From Roseiarcus sp963820795 (GTDB lineage Bacteria > Pseudomonadota > Alphaproteobacteria > Rhizobiales > Beijerinckiaceae): DNA of 64,000 nucleotides. Of this stretch, positions 29,101 to 37,971 are shown one piece after another (positions within the stretch are counted from its first letter, which is position 1; every line of letters begins with the position of its first letter). The notes beneath the pieces are model-generated. The model was not told the origin of the DNA, made no database searches, and saw nothing but the letters and a program-made list of their open reading frames with translations. The DNA lies in contig CAWGBJ010000010.1 in NCBI GenBank assembly GCA_963820795.1, positions 460,256 through 524,255 of the forward strand, read 5' to 3'. The position numbers and the translations under genes are program-made.

Positions 29101-32100
29101 CGCGCGATCTCGGCGCCGACCAGCGCGGCGCGGTTCTCGAAGTTCTCCGGGCAATTGTCCGCGTAGATCTGAAGCTGTCGGTAGTGGGCGGCCAAGGCCT
29201 CCTGATGCTGCAGGCGCTGGTCGGAGGTGCCCGACCCGCAGCAGGCGGCGCGTGACAAGGCGCCGTAGAAGTGATGTTCCAGCGTTTCTTCGAAATGCGC
29301 CACTGACGCCCATGGCAGCCGCCGCGCCTTCGTCGACGCATAGACGGCCGCATCATAGTCGCCCGCGAAGAAGCGGGCCTGAAGCTTTCGGACCCAATGG
29401 CAGTTTTCCCTAAGAACCAAATCGGGATTGTCCGAGAACTGGCGCTCGACCTCCAGCTCGTCAAACTCGCCGTCGTCAAAGGAGCCGAATTTGCGGGTTT
29501 GTCCGCGCAGCGTGCGGACGAGGGCGCGGTGGGCGCTGACAAGGTCCATGACGAAGTGGAACTGCAGCTTCCGCGCAAACGCGAGGCCAATTTCCACCTG
29601 GCGTTCGACTTCGATCAGCGGATCTCCCGCCGCGAGCAAGTTCGAGTTCAAACTGACATAGCTGTATGCGGCGAACGTCAGGTCGCCGCTCTGGCTCGCG
29701 ACCTCGAGCGCACTCCGCAAGATATCGCGGCCGGTTCGGACGTGCTTCGTCCATGGAATGACGAAAGCCCCGAAGTCTTTATAGGTCCTGGCCTGGAAGC
29801 GTTTCAGCCCGCGCTTCTCGACCAATTCGTAGCCGAGGCGGCCAAACCGGTATCCGGCCGCGTAGTCGCCGAAGCGCGGCCCGGCAATATAACCGAGCGA
29901 CACGTAGTGATAGCAGGAACTGTCGCAGTTGCCGCGCTCCAGGCTGAGATTGACCGCGCGGCTGATCGCCATGCACGCAAGATTCGCATTGGTATGCCAT
30001 ACGACGACCGCGAGGCTCATCAGAATGTCAAGCGTGGCCGCGGAAGCCAGGTCGGCCATCAACGGCAGGTCAATGAGCTCCTCGATCGTGCGGCTCCCAA
30101 GCCGCGACCAGATCAGCCCGTACTCGCGTTGCACGTCTCCATCTGTCGGACTTGGCGACCAGTCGACGCAGAGATGACGCCTTAGGTACTCGAGACCGAC
30201 GGCGATGGCGCTGTCGCTCCGATCGAGAATCTTGTACAGATCAATGCGCAGGCCCACGACTGCGGCGCCTTCGAGGGCGTCAGCGGCACGCTGTGAAAGC
30301 TCCGCCAAGCGGGCTTCCGCTTCCGCCGTTGCGCCTGTGAGAAACTCGCATTCGGCTCGGTGCAGCTCCAGCTCGAAGATAAGCGCGCGCCGGCGCGTCC
30401 AACCGGCTTCCGCCGCCAGCGCCGAGCCGGCCGCCAGATACGACAACGCCGAGGCGTACGCAGTCTCCGCCTTCGCCCGCCTTCCCGCAATGAGGTTCAA
30501 TTCCGCAAGATGTTCGCGCTCGTGCTGCGAGGCGATAAGCTCGGCGCCGTGATTGAGCTGATTGACGATCTCGAAAATCGCCTCATCCCGGCTCTGGGGC
30601 GGCGTTCGCGCGACCAGAAGTCTCCCGACCCGGAGGTGGGCCGCCGCGCGCTGCTCCTCCGGTATGAGCGAGTATGCGGCCTCTTGCACCCGGTCATGAA
30701 CAAATTTGTAGGCCCGCTGATGGCGCTCAACCAGATCGATACGGACCGCCTCCCGAAGAGCCTTGTGGACCTCGTCCTCCGAGGTCCCGAGCACGATCGC
30801 GAGCGTCGTGATGCCGGCCATGTTGCCGAGACAGGCCAGCTGCTGCAGCGCCTTCTGGGTTTCATCTGGAAGGCGGTCAAGCTTCCCAACCACAAGGTCG
30901 ACGACATTGCCAGCGTGACTCTTGGCGCGAATGCGATCGAGATTCCAGGACCAACTCTGGACCTCATGATCGAAGGTCAGCAACCTCTCTTCGGCGAGCG
31001 AAGAGAGAAATTGAAGCACGAAGAAAGGGTTGCCCGCGGTCTTGCCGTGCACGAGTTGCGCGAGCGCCGCAACGCTCGTCGTTTCGCAACCAAGCCCGTC
31101 GGCAATCAACCGCCCGACCTGTTCTTGGTTAAGGGGCCCGAGCTTGATCTCGCTAACCTTCGCCCCGCAGCTCTGAACGGCTGCGAGCTTCCGCGCCAAC
31201 GGATGGTGGGCGTCGACCTCGTTGTCCCGGTAGGCGCCGACCAGCAGCAGATGTCGAACGTCCGCTTGGGTCATCAGGTCCTCAAGCAGATCGAGCGTCG
31301 CCGCGTCCAGCCATTGCAGATCGTCGAGGAACAGCGCCAGCGGATGGTCCGGCCGGGCGAAGACGCCGATGAAGCGGCGCAACACCAGCTGGAAGCGCTC
31401 GCTGCGCCTGCTGCGGCGCAAGCTCCGGGAACCGGCGGCTGTTCTCCGATGATGAGCTTCAATTCGGGGATGAGGTCGACCATGAGCCGGCCGTTCGGGC
31501 TCGAGCGCCTCCAGAAGGGCCTCGCGCCAGCGCGCCAGCTCGGCGTCGCTCTTGCTGAGAAGAGGTCGCACCAGGCTCTGAAAGGCCTGCACCAGCGTCG
31601 AATAGGGAATGTCGCGCTTGTACTGGTCGAACTTGCCCGAGGCGAACAGCCCGCGCGGCGGCACAAGCGCCTTGTGCAGTTCATTGACGACGGATGATTT
31701 GCCGATGCCGGAATAGCCCGAGACCAGAACCAGCTCCGGCGCGCCGCTCTCGACCACGCGATCGAAGGCGGCGAGCAGCGTTTCGACCTCGCGCTCTCTG
31801 CCGTACAGCTTCTCCGGGATCATGAGCCGATCGGGCGCGTCGCGTTCGCCAAGCGCAAACGGTTCGATGCGCCCGTGACGCTCCCATTCGGCGAGGCAGC
31901 GTCGCAGATCGTGCTCAAGGCCGGCGGCGGTCTGGTAGCGCTCCTCGGCCGTCTTGGCGAGAAGCTTCATGACGATCTCGGAGATAGCGACCGGGACGCT
32001 CTCCAGCCGCTCCGCCGGCGCCACAGGCTTTCGGGCGACATGGCAGTGGACCCATTCCATCGGATCGGCGGCGCTGAACGGCAGACGGCCGGTGAGCATC

Positions 32101-32696
32101 TGATAGAACATGACGCCGAGCGCATAGAGGTCGCTGCGCGAGTCGATCGAGCGGTTCATGCGTCCGGTCTGTTCGGGCGCCATATAGGCGAGCGTGCCGG
32201 CGATGACCTCGGGCGGCTCAGGCGCCTGACGCTCGCGCGGCAGACGCGAGGCGATGCCGAACCCGGTGAGCCGCGTCCGTCCGTCGGCGCAGTTGACTAG
32301 GATATTGGCTGGCTTGATGTCCTTATGGACGAGGCCGCGCCGGTGCGCCTCGCCCAGCGCGGCGGCGATGCCGATAGCGAGGCGCAGGAACCGTCCCGCT
32401 TCCATCGGCGCGCCGATGAGTCGCGCAAGCGGCTCGCCGCCCGGATCCTCGAGCAGCAGAGCCGCTCGACCGCCTTGGCGGGTAAATGCGAGCGGACGTG
32501 CCGCCCATGCGGAGTCGAGTTCGTCCCTCAGGTCATATTCATGAGCGAGGCGATCGAGCGCAGCCGATAGCGGGCGCTCCGCGACGGGCGACACGGCCAG
32601 TACCGCGTTGCGGCGGCCGTCTCCATCCGCGCGCCATCCGCGGCAGAAGACGTATTCGCCGTCCTCCCACGAGAACTCCAAGATTACGAACCCCAT
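26109..32696 (-). CDS. Giant hybrid: (pseudo)kinase / AAA ATPase / TPR-like / GAF / five PAS / HisKA (K2)
   Basis: A 2195-residue paralogue of K1. Order: kinase fold with HKDIKPAN and GFG in place of DFG; AAA ATPase with GYSGIGKSS; helical repeat region; GAF (~1295-1455); five PAS domains (~1470-2095), the second and third near-duplicates; HisKA with SIAHEVNQPIAAT (His near 2121). The frame then shifts and the HATPase lies in another frame (25672-26193). By comparison with K1 and K3 the ancestral start is TTG 32724 (MNPSFQFDADGV), separated by one extra C near 32672. Three extra bases at 31500-31400 cancel out but put ~33 residues out of register. A sensory kinase with the largest input array of the three. 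Confidence 0.85.
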   Translation of the reverse strand: MGFVILEFSWEDGEYVFCRGWRADGDGRRNAVLAVSPVAERPLSAALDRLAHEYDLRDELDSAWAARPLAFTRQGGRAALLLEDPGGEPLARLIGAPMEAGRFLRLAIGIAAALGEAHRRGLVHKDIKPANILVNCADGRTRLTGFGIASRLPRERQAPEPPEVIAGTLAYMAPEQTGRMNRSIDSRSDLYALGVMFYQMLTGRLPFSAADPMEWVHCHVARKPVAPAERLESVPVAISEIVMKLLAKTAEERYQTAAGLEHDLRRCLAEWERHGRIEPFALGERDAPDRLMIPEKLYGREREVETLLAAFDRVVESGAPELVLVSGYSGIGKSSVVNELHKALVPPRGLFASGKFDQYKRDIPYSTLVQAFQSLVRPLLSKSDAELARWREALLEALEPERPAHGRPHPRIEAHHRRTAAGSRSLRRSRRSERFQLVLRRFIGVFARPDHPLALFLDDLQWLDAATLDLLEDLMTQADVRHLLLVGAYRDNEVDAHHPLARKLAAVQSCGAKVSEIKLGPLNQEQVGRLIADGLGCETTSVAALAQLVHGKTAGNPFFVLQFLSSLAEERLLTFDHEVQSWSWNLDRIRAKSHAGNVVDLVVGKLDRLPDETQKALQQLACLGNMAGITTLAIVLGTSEDEVHKALREAVRIDLVERHQRAYKFVHDRVQEAAYSLIPEEQRAAAHLRVGRLLVARTPPQSRDEAIFEIVNQLNHGAELIASQHEREHLAELNLIAGRRAKAETAYASALSYLAAGSALAAEAGWTRRRALIFELELHRAECEFLTGATAEAEARLAELSQRAADALEGAAVVGLRIDLYKILDRSDSAIAVGLEYLRRHLCVDWSPSPTDGDVQREYGLIWSRLGSRTIEELIDLPLMADLASAATLDILMSLAVVVWHTNANLACMAISRAVNLSLERGNCDSSCYHYVSLGYIAGPRFGDYAAGYRFGRLGYELVEKRGLKRFQARTYKDFGAFVIPWTKHVRTGRDILRSALEVASQSGDLTFAAYSYVSLNSNLLAAGDPLIEVERQVEIGLAFARKLQFHFVMDLVSAHRALVRTLRGQTRKFGSFDDGEFDELEVERQFSDNPDLVLRENCHWVRKLQARFFAGDYDAAVYASTKARRLPWASVAHFEETLEHHFYGALSRAACCGSGTSDQRLQHQEALAAHYRQLQIYADNCPENFENRAALVGAEIARLECREIDAERLYEQAIRSARANGFVHHEALAYELAANFYAARGFEDFSDVYLRKARDGYLRWGADGKVRQLEQLHPYLRREEQASASTSTIGAPIEALDLATVIKMSQAVSGEIVLEKLIDTLMRTAIEQAGAERGLLILPRGGEQRIEAEATTNADSVTVHLRNQAVATAMLPESVLHYVLRTRESVILDDTAARSAFAEDPYIRERRPRSVLCVPLLNQAKLTGVLYLENKLAPRVFAPARIAVLKLLAAQAAISLENTRLYRDLAEREARIRRLVDANIIGIFIWSFEGQILEANDAFLRIVGYDREDLAAGRIRWVNLTPAEWRDRDAQAIAEAARTGTIQPYEKEYFRKDGSRVPILLGAATFDEGENRGVVFVLDLTERKAAEEALRASEERLRTLMQFSFEVYWETDAQHRFVQQEFAERLGDALLPGSGIGKTRWEVPYLEPDEEDWRNHRDTLDAHLPFRDFELARPVPDGGKRFFSVSGLPVFDKAGRFIGYRGVARDITERKQAEEALRASEERFRTLMQFSFEVYWETDAQHRFVRQEFSERLSDAPPHGSEIGKARWEVPYLEPDEETWRKHRETLDAHLPFRDFELARPMPDGGKRYVSASGLPMFDKAGRFIGHRGVALHITERKRIEEALRQREKELREVVDTIPAMTVMALPDGSTVFASRRWTEYSGLSVEDSLGLAWKAAVHPDDLERHIRRRREALASGEPFESEVRLRRASDGEYRWFLVRWVPLRDKGGDVLRWYGIMADIEDRKRAEEALRESEEQWKAVFENNPTMYFMVDPLGTMLSVNPFGAQQLGYTADELIGRPVEILFHEGDRDYARGRTAFCLEHFGQTSSWELRKIRKDGAVLWVRETARAMLIKNRPVVLIACEDISAGKRAAEVLRETQTQLAHANRVATMGQLTASIAHEVNQPIAATVTNAHAALRWMNRPAPNLDEVGKRSTGSSGTAIGQAPWSGGSATSSKAPRRATIRSTSMRRSAR
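27174..27554 (-). repeat. PAS-domain tandem duplicate, unit 2
   Basis: The second of two adjacent ~127-residue PAS units in K2. Shared stretches include RTLMQFSFEVYWETDAQHRF, RWEVPYLEPDEE and DAHLPFRDFELARP. The unit of about 381 bases is repeated head to tail, indicating a recent in-frame duplication. Confidence 0.85.
27555..27936 (-). repeat. PAS-domain tandem duplicate, unit 1
   Basis: First unit of the K2 PAS pair, at residues ~1587-1713. It differs from unit 2 at scattered positions, for example GDALLPGSGIG against SDAPPHGSEIG, and GYRGVARDITERK against GHRGVALHITERK. Confidence 0.85.
31300..32530 (-). repeat. Near-identical kinase/ATPase segment, copy 2 of 3
   Basis: Matches K1 4190-5420 in inverted orientation and K3 51810-53050 in direct orientation. 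The direct K2/K3 pair brackets about 20 kb and the K1/K2 pair is inverted, so homologous recombination could delete or invert the intervening DNA. Confidence 0.85.
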
Positions 32697-32724
32697 CAGC
32701 GTCGAACTGAAAGGATGGGTTCAA

Positions 32725-33153
32725 TTACCAGAACTCCTGTTCGGCCTTGCGCGCGATACTGCATGACTTTGCCGTCGAACGGGGGCCGGAGCAAGCTCAG
32801 GAGTCCCTGCAACCGGGCGCCGCAGCCGTCGACCTTCCTCCGGCTCATAACCTATGCCGGCCGTTCGGCCTGCCTGGTCCACGCTCTGGCTGTCGATGAC
32901 CGCCCTCGGCCGGCTGCCAGCGCGGCAATCCCGGCCCGTTGGCAAGCGCAGCGGCAATGGTCTTCGCTTTGTGGGCGTTTATTTAGATTTAGTTCGCTTG
33001 ATTTGGCTTGGACAGCCACCGATGCAACAACAAATAACGTGCTCGTCATAGTCGGTTTGGACGTTTCTGCTCAGAGTCCGACGCAACGCGTCGCGGAAAT
33101 TGCAAGAGTACAGAAGCGCATTCCGTCAAACGCTCGCTTTGAAGGAGGCAGCA
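32725..33153. other. Intergenic region upstream of K2
   Basis: About 430 bases between divergent genes. It should hold the K2 promoter. The leader next to K2 contains AGGAGTTCTGGTAA just before the ancestral TTG start, matching the leaders of K1 and K3. No other gene or motif recognised. Confidence 0.45.
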
Positions 33154-33676
33154 ATGTCAGTATCAGGCGCGTCGCCGTCCCCTCCCACGCTCAGAGGTCT
33201 TCTGGCGGGCGGCCTCATCGGCGCTATGGTCGTATGGTCGCAGATCGGCCTGGCCGAGTCGGACGGTCCATTTGCCGAGTTTTCAGGCAACTGGCGAGGG
33301 GCTGGCCACGTCGTCGCTGCCGACGGCCATCGCGAGCAGAATTCGCTGCCGCGGCGGCTACTCGCTTGCAGAGCACGGCGAGGCTGTCAGCCAAACGCTT
33401 GTCTGCGCCAGTGACAGCTATCGGTTCAACATCAACAGCTATGTTGTCGCTGATGGCCGCAATGTCCGGGGCCATTGGCAAGAGACAACGCACCAAGTGG
33501 AAGGCGAGCTGACAGGCTCGATCGCCGACGGGCGGTTCGAAGGCAACGTCGTCGGGACGAGTTTTACCGCGGAGATATCTCTGAGGTCGACTGGACGCAG
33601 ACAAACGGTGAGCATCAGACCTAAGGGTGGAGATATCGCGTCTGTGGACGTCGTCCTGGCGCGGGCGGAAAGCTGA
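33154..33676 (+). pseudogene. Exported hypothetical protein, one frameshift
   Basis: ATG 33154 has a strong ribosome site (GAAGGAGG). The N-terminus has a hydrophobic signal-like segment (LLAGGLIGAMVVWSQIGLA) ending near residue 36, then FAEFSGNWRGAGHVV. After one extra C near 33333 the next frame continues RIRCRGGYSLAEHG, TLVCASDSYRFNINSYV, VRGHWQETTHQVEGELTG and ends at 33676. Such ~170-residue exported beta-rich proteins are widespread in Hyphomicrobiales; function unknown. Length is 3n+1. Confidence 0.7.
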
Positions 33677-34515
33677 CTCTGTCAGCGGCGCGGATGCGGC
33701 AAGTTCCGTTCGGGAGCGGAGGCGCGCAGCAATCCGTATTTACGGTCCTTAACACGTCTTTAGTGGCCGCGGGGGCTGCCGCTCGTACCCTTGCCGACGC
33801 AATCGGATGCCGCGCCTTGGCGCGCGACGCCGAGCGGGCGCCGGCGCTCCAGGCGGAAGCAACTCCCAGCCGCCGTCGATTACATATCCGCTCTCAACGA
33901 CGGATCTTAGGAGATCACAAGCGCAGGCTGGCCCAAAGGCATCGCGGCGCGAGACCGAGCCACGCAGGCCGGAGCAACGGGGCAACGTCAGGACCACGCG
34001 GCCGGACCCAGCGAAAAGCGCCGCGCGGTCGACCGAGATCACACTCGGGATCGTCTGCGCGGGACTGGTGAGCCATTTGGTTTTCCCGGTTCACCTTGCC
34101 CCCAAGCTCATCGCGGTGGCCGAGCAACTCTTTCACCGCGTCGATCGGTTTGGTGAAATGGCGATGAACCCGGCGGCCGATCAGGGGCAACTCGCCTCCG
34201 AAGGGAAGGGGCTCGCCGAGGGCCTCGGAACGGTCGAGACAATGCGGTTCAATGGGCAACTTGCTGCAAGCGCCCAGACGCCAACCCGACGTACGGCTTC
34301 TCGCGATCCTTGACGGCAAAGCAGGTTGCGCGCTTTGGAATAGGAGCGCTCGGGCTCCGGAACCGGCTGCTGGCGCGGAGGAGCGAATTTGAACAGGAAG
34401 CCAGGTCCGGTGGGCGGCAGCTGGCGCGCTGTCGATGGGCGCTGCTGCCTCCACGCCAGTAAACGGAGCGCAAGCGTGATCGAGGTGGTGCAAACTTCGA
34501 AGAAGGGAGCTTCCA
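33677..34515. other. Gap upstream of acetolactate synthase
   Basis: About 840 bases. Open frames occur, but I recognise no protein in them on either strand. It contains one copy of a diverged intergenic repeat at 33737-33812. A short AAGGGAGC ribosome site precedes the next gene. Confidence 0.4.
33737..33812 (+). repeat. Diverged intergenic repeat, copy A
   Basis: About 76 bases similar by eye to 37847-37926. Both contain TTTA...GTCCT..TTAACA, then CTTTA(G/T)TGGCCGCGG, then GCTGCCGC, and end in AATCGGATGCCG. Neither copy is coding in any recognisable way. Possibly a mobile-element scar or a shared regulatory leader. Confidence 0.5.
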
Positions 34516-36187
34516 ATGAAAGCTGCTAGTCTGCTCGTCGCTGCGTTGGAGAACGAGGGCGTCAAGCAGATCTTCGGAGTCCCGGGGGAAGAAAATCTCG
34601 ATGTCGTCGAAGCGCTGCGCCGCTCGGCGATCAAGTTGGTCGTGACGCGGCATGAACAAGCGGCGGCGTTCATGGCCGCCACGCATGGTCGGCTGACCGG
34701 CGAGCCTGGAGTTTGCCTTTCTACGCTGGGGCCGGGCGCGCTCAATCTGACGACGGGCGCCGCCTACGCCCTTCTCGGCGCGATGCCGATGATCATGATC
34801 ACGGGCCAGAAAGGCGTCCTCAGCCGCAAGCAGGCTCGCTTCCAGGTCGTCGACATCGTCTCGACGATGACGCCGCTGACCAAGATGGCCCATCAGATCG
34901 TCAGCCCGGCGACGATCCCCGCGATCGTGCGGGAGGCCTTCCGCGTCGCGCGGCAGGAGAGACCGGGCCCGGTCCATCTCGAATTGCCGGAGGACATCGC
35001 GGCGGAGGAGGCGCCGGAGATTTCGCCCGTTCCGCTTCACCCGATCGCGCTGCCCATCGCGCCTTCTGCTGCGCTGGACCGTGCGGCCAAGCTGATCCTC
35101 GAGGCTGAGCGCCCCCTGGTGATGCTGGGCGCGGCCGCGAGCCGTCCGCGCCTGGCGGACGCCTTGTCGGATTTCGTGAAGCGCCTGCAACTCCCCTTCT
35201 TCAACACGCAGATGGGCAAGGGCGCCGTCAGCGGCGGATCCGGACTCTACTTGGGCACCGCCGCCCTGTCGGAGCGCGATTACGTCCATGACGCGATCGA
35301 CCGCGCCGATCTGATCATCTCGATCGGTCACGATACAGTGGAAAAACCACCGTTCTTGATGGGACCAGGCGGACCGAGGGTCCTGCATGTGGGCTATCTC
35401 CCTGCCACGGTCGAGGAGGTGTACTTCCCGCATGCGGAGCTCATTGGCGATGTCGGTCCGACGCTCGCGCTCTTGGCCGACCGCCTCGAAGGCGAGCTGC
35501 CGAGGGCTGGCGCGCTCTTGCCGTTGCGCGAGCAGATTCTCGCGCGCATAGGCGAACGGGCGGAGGAAAGCCGCTTTCCGCTGACGCCGCAGCGCATCGT
35601 CCGCGATGTCCGGCAGGCAATGCCGGAGGACGGCATCGTCTGCCTCGACAATGGCATGTACAAGATCTGGTTCGCCCGCAACTACCGCACGCGCGTCGCC
35701 AACACGCTTCTGCTCGACAACGCGCTGGCGACAATGGGGGCCGGGCTGCCTTCGGCGATGATGGCCGCGATGCTCCATCCGACCCGACGCGTGCTCGCGG
35801 TGTGCGGCGACGGCGGGTTCATGATGAACTCGCAGGAGCTGGAGACGGCGGTGCGTCTCGGGCTCAATCTCGTCGTGCTGATCGTGCAGGACAATGCCTT
35901 CGGGATGATCCGCTGGAAGCAGGCTGTGGACGGCTTTCCCGATTTCGGCATGACCTTCGGCAACCCCGACTTCGTCGCCTACGCCAAGGCCTACGGCGCC
36001 GGGGCTAGCCAAGTGGAAAGCGGCGGATGGGCTGGCGCCGACGCTCGAAGCCGCCTTTGCCGGCGGCGGGGTCCATCTTGTCGCCGTGCCGATCGATTAT
36101 TCGGAGAACATCCGGGTCCTGGTGGATGAGTTGCGCGCCCACGCGAAGGCGACGAGCAAGCATGATCGAGGTCGCTCAGGCTTTTGA
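34516..36187 (+). CDS. Acetolactate synthase large subunit-like ThDP enzyme, frame break near the 3' end
   Basis: About 556 residues if repaired. It condenses two pyruvates to acetolactate or is a related ThDP enzyme; the AlsS-like single-gene setting (no small subunit) suggests a catabolic form. Activating Glu in VVTRHEQAA (residue 47), GDGGFMMNSQELETA...DNAFGMIRWKQ as the ThDP-pyrophosphate motif. The frame breaks near 36015; removing one G gives ADGLAPTLEAAFAGGGVHLV and an end at 36187, while the unrepaired frame ends at 36129. The start has a GGGAGC ribosome site and follows a gene-free region. The product assignment within the ThDP superfamily is moderately certain. Confidence 0.85.
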
Positions 36188-36375
36188 TCGGGCGCCGATC
36201 GCCCAACTTGACGACGACGATGCGGCGAAGCTCGACCGCGAGATCGAGGCCGCCCGACGGCTCTTTGCAGATCGGCGCGCGTGGCTGAAACCGCATGCGT
36301 ATCGAGATCCTCCGGAAGCTCGCAGTCCTGATGGAGAGCAAGCGCGGACGTCGGATCGCGCGCGAGGGCGGTGCG
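36163..36375 (+). pseudogene. Aldehyde dehydrogenase N-terminal remnant
   Basis: ATG 36163 overlaps the end of the acetolactate synthase gene and begins MIEVAQAFDRAPIAQLD, then AARRLFADRRAWLKPHA and, after one extra base near 36300, IEILRKLAVLMESK and IAREGG. This is the start of an NAD(P)-aldehyde dehydrogenase (about the first 70 of ~480 residues). Nothing of the catalytic Cys or NAD domain follows. So an acetolactate synthase-aldehyde dehydrogenase pair has lost its second gene. Confidence 0.6.
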
Positions 36376-36532
36376 CGAGATATGCCCGTATTCTCGCGCA
36401 ACGCGCGGCAACATCGATGTGACGATCAGTCCTGTTTGAGCGGGTCTGACCTGAGTTTTGCTTCGCAGCGGCCGCGCCCTGGGGACTAACCTGCTCGAAC
36501 CTGAACTCGTCGCAAACGCGAGCGGCGCGGGC

Positions 36533-37408
36533 CTAGCCTCCTTTCGGGCGAACCAGCGGCGCTGGCGCGACACTGTCTTCGGGCACAAAGAAATCGACCC
36601 CGAGATCGTGGGTCGGATCGACGCGATAATGGTCAAATTCGGTGACGCCGTTAGCGGCGAGGAACGTATCGTCGATCAGGAAGCGGCCGGTGAACTCCCG
36701 CGCCGGCTTGCCGAATATGAGATAGGCGGCGTCCGCCACAATTTCGGGCGTGCGCGAGGCGCGCACCAAAGCGTCGCCGCCGAGCAGGTTCTGCACTGCC
36801 GCCGTCGCGATCATCGTGCGCGGCCAAAGAGCGTTGACGGCGACGCCTCGATTGCGGAATTCGCCGGCCAAGCCGAGCACGACGAGACTCATGCCGTATT
36901 TCGCCATTGAATAGGCGGTGTGGCCGGCGAACCACTTCTCCTTCATGTCGAGCGGCGGCGACAGCATCAGGATGTGCGGATTCTCGGCCTGGAACAGATA
37001 GGGCGCCGCGAATTTAGACACCATGAACGTGCCTCGCGCATTGATCTGGTGCATGAGATCGAAGCGCTTCATCTCGGTCGCCTGGCTGTCGGTCAGCGAG
37101 ATCGCGCTCGCATTGTTGACGACGATGTCGATGCCGCCGAAATGGTGCGCGGTTTCATCCAGAGCGTGGCGCACGGCCGCCTCATCGCGCACGTCGACAA
37201 TGATCGGCAAAGCATTGCCGCCAGCGGCCTCGATCTCTTTGGCGGCGGTGTAGATCGTGCCGGCCAATTTTGGATTGATCTCGGCGGTCTTGGCGGCGAT
37301 GGCGATGTTGGCGCCGTCGCGCGCCGCGCGCAGGCCGATGGCGAGACCGATGCCGCGCGACGCGCCGGTGATAAACAGCGTTTTTCCCTTGAGCGTCGGC
37401 GCCGACAT
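36533..37408 (-). CDS. SDR-family oxidoreductase (HSDL2-like)
   Basis: A 291-residue short-chain dehydrogenase. Cofactor motif TGASRGIG near residue 14, NNAS near 95, and YSMAK as the catalytic Tyr-x-x-x-Lys; a Ser-containing stretch (LMLSPPLDMKEKW) precedes it. The C-terminal FTGRFLIDDTFLAANGVTEFDHY is typical of hydroxysteroid-dehydrogenase-like protein 2 enzymes, whose substrates are poorly known lipids. ATG 37408 has GGGAGGG upstream; an earlier in-frame start at 37426 is less likely. Single gene, opposite to its neighbours. Confidence 0.88.
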   Translation of the reverse strand: MSAPTLKGKTLFITGASRGIGLAIGLRAARDGANIAIAAKTAEINPKLAGTIYTAAKEIEAAGGNALPIIVDVRDEAAVRHALDETAHHFGGIDIVVNNASAISLTDSQATEMKRFDLMHQINARGTFMVSKFAAPYLFQAENPHILMLSPPLDMKEKWFAGHTAYSMAKYGMSLVVLGLAGEFRNRGVAVNALWPRTMIATAAVQNLLGGDALVRASRTPEIVADAAYLIFGKPAREFTGRFLIDDTFLAANGVTEFDHYRVDPTHDLGVDFFVPEDSVAPAPLVRPKGG

Positions 37409-37971
37409 TGCGGCCCTCCCGTACAATTCGAATTGATGTTCGGCAACGGCCCAAATTTAACGCAGCACCCACCATGAGCGCAGCGAGCGCCAAATCGCAA
37501 GTCCCATTCAACTCGACGATCGATCCTTCGCCTGCGCAAATGGAGGGTGCTCGCGCGGCTGATGGCGCGCCCTCACACACCGTACGGAATAGCACGAAAA
37601 CTGGCTGGAGGCGGCTGTCGTTCGATGGAGCGCGACTGAGCCGGGCGAAAGCAGCGCAATTCCAACCCCGAACGGCCGGTCGCGGATCGCGAACGGCCCG
37701 TCGCCGCGGGAACCCGAAAGTCAATTTCGACCGCGCCCGCGCACAGCTTCGGGGTCAAGCGAGCCGAACGATCATGGCGAGGCACTCGAGTACGCGATCG
37801 AGACGGCGCCGCGCGCGGGTTCGATCATCGGGGTCGGGACGTATCCGAATTTAGTCCTCTTAACATCCCTTTATTGGCCGCGGCGAGCTGCCGCGTGTAC
37901 TTCGTCAGCACTGAAATCGGATGCCGTGATCCACGGCCTTTTGCTCTGCTTACGAACGACAGGAGAACCGA
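37409..37971. other. Gap upstream of acyl-CoA operon
   Basis: About 560 bases with no recognisable protein. It contains repeat copy B (37847-37926) just upstream of the acyl-CoA dehydrogenase start, so the repeat may include or adjoin that operon's promoter. Confidence 0.4.
37847..37926 (+). repeat. Diverged intergenic repeat, copy B
   Basis: Counterpart of 33737-33812, about 45 bases upstream of the acyl-CoA dehydrogenase ATG. Shared blocks are TTTAGTCCT, TTAACA, TTTATTGGCCGCGG, GAGCTGCCGC and AATCGGATGCCG. Confidence 0.5.

Noticed and set aside
31400..31510. Novel 33-residue linker in K2
   Set aside because: Comparison with K1 and K3 shows this segment is the normal sequence read out of frame between three extra bases that cancel, not a new domain.
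34249..36012. 587-codon open frame on the minus strand
   Set aside because: Antisense to acetolactate synthase, whose motifs are clear on the plus strand. The translation is low-complexity and rich in Arg/His.
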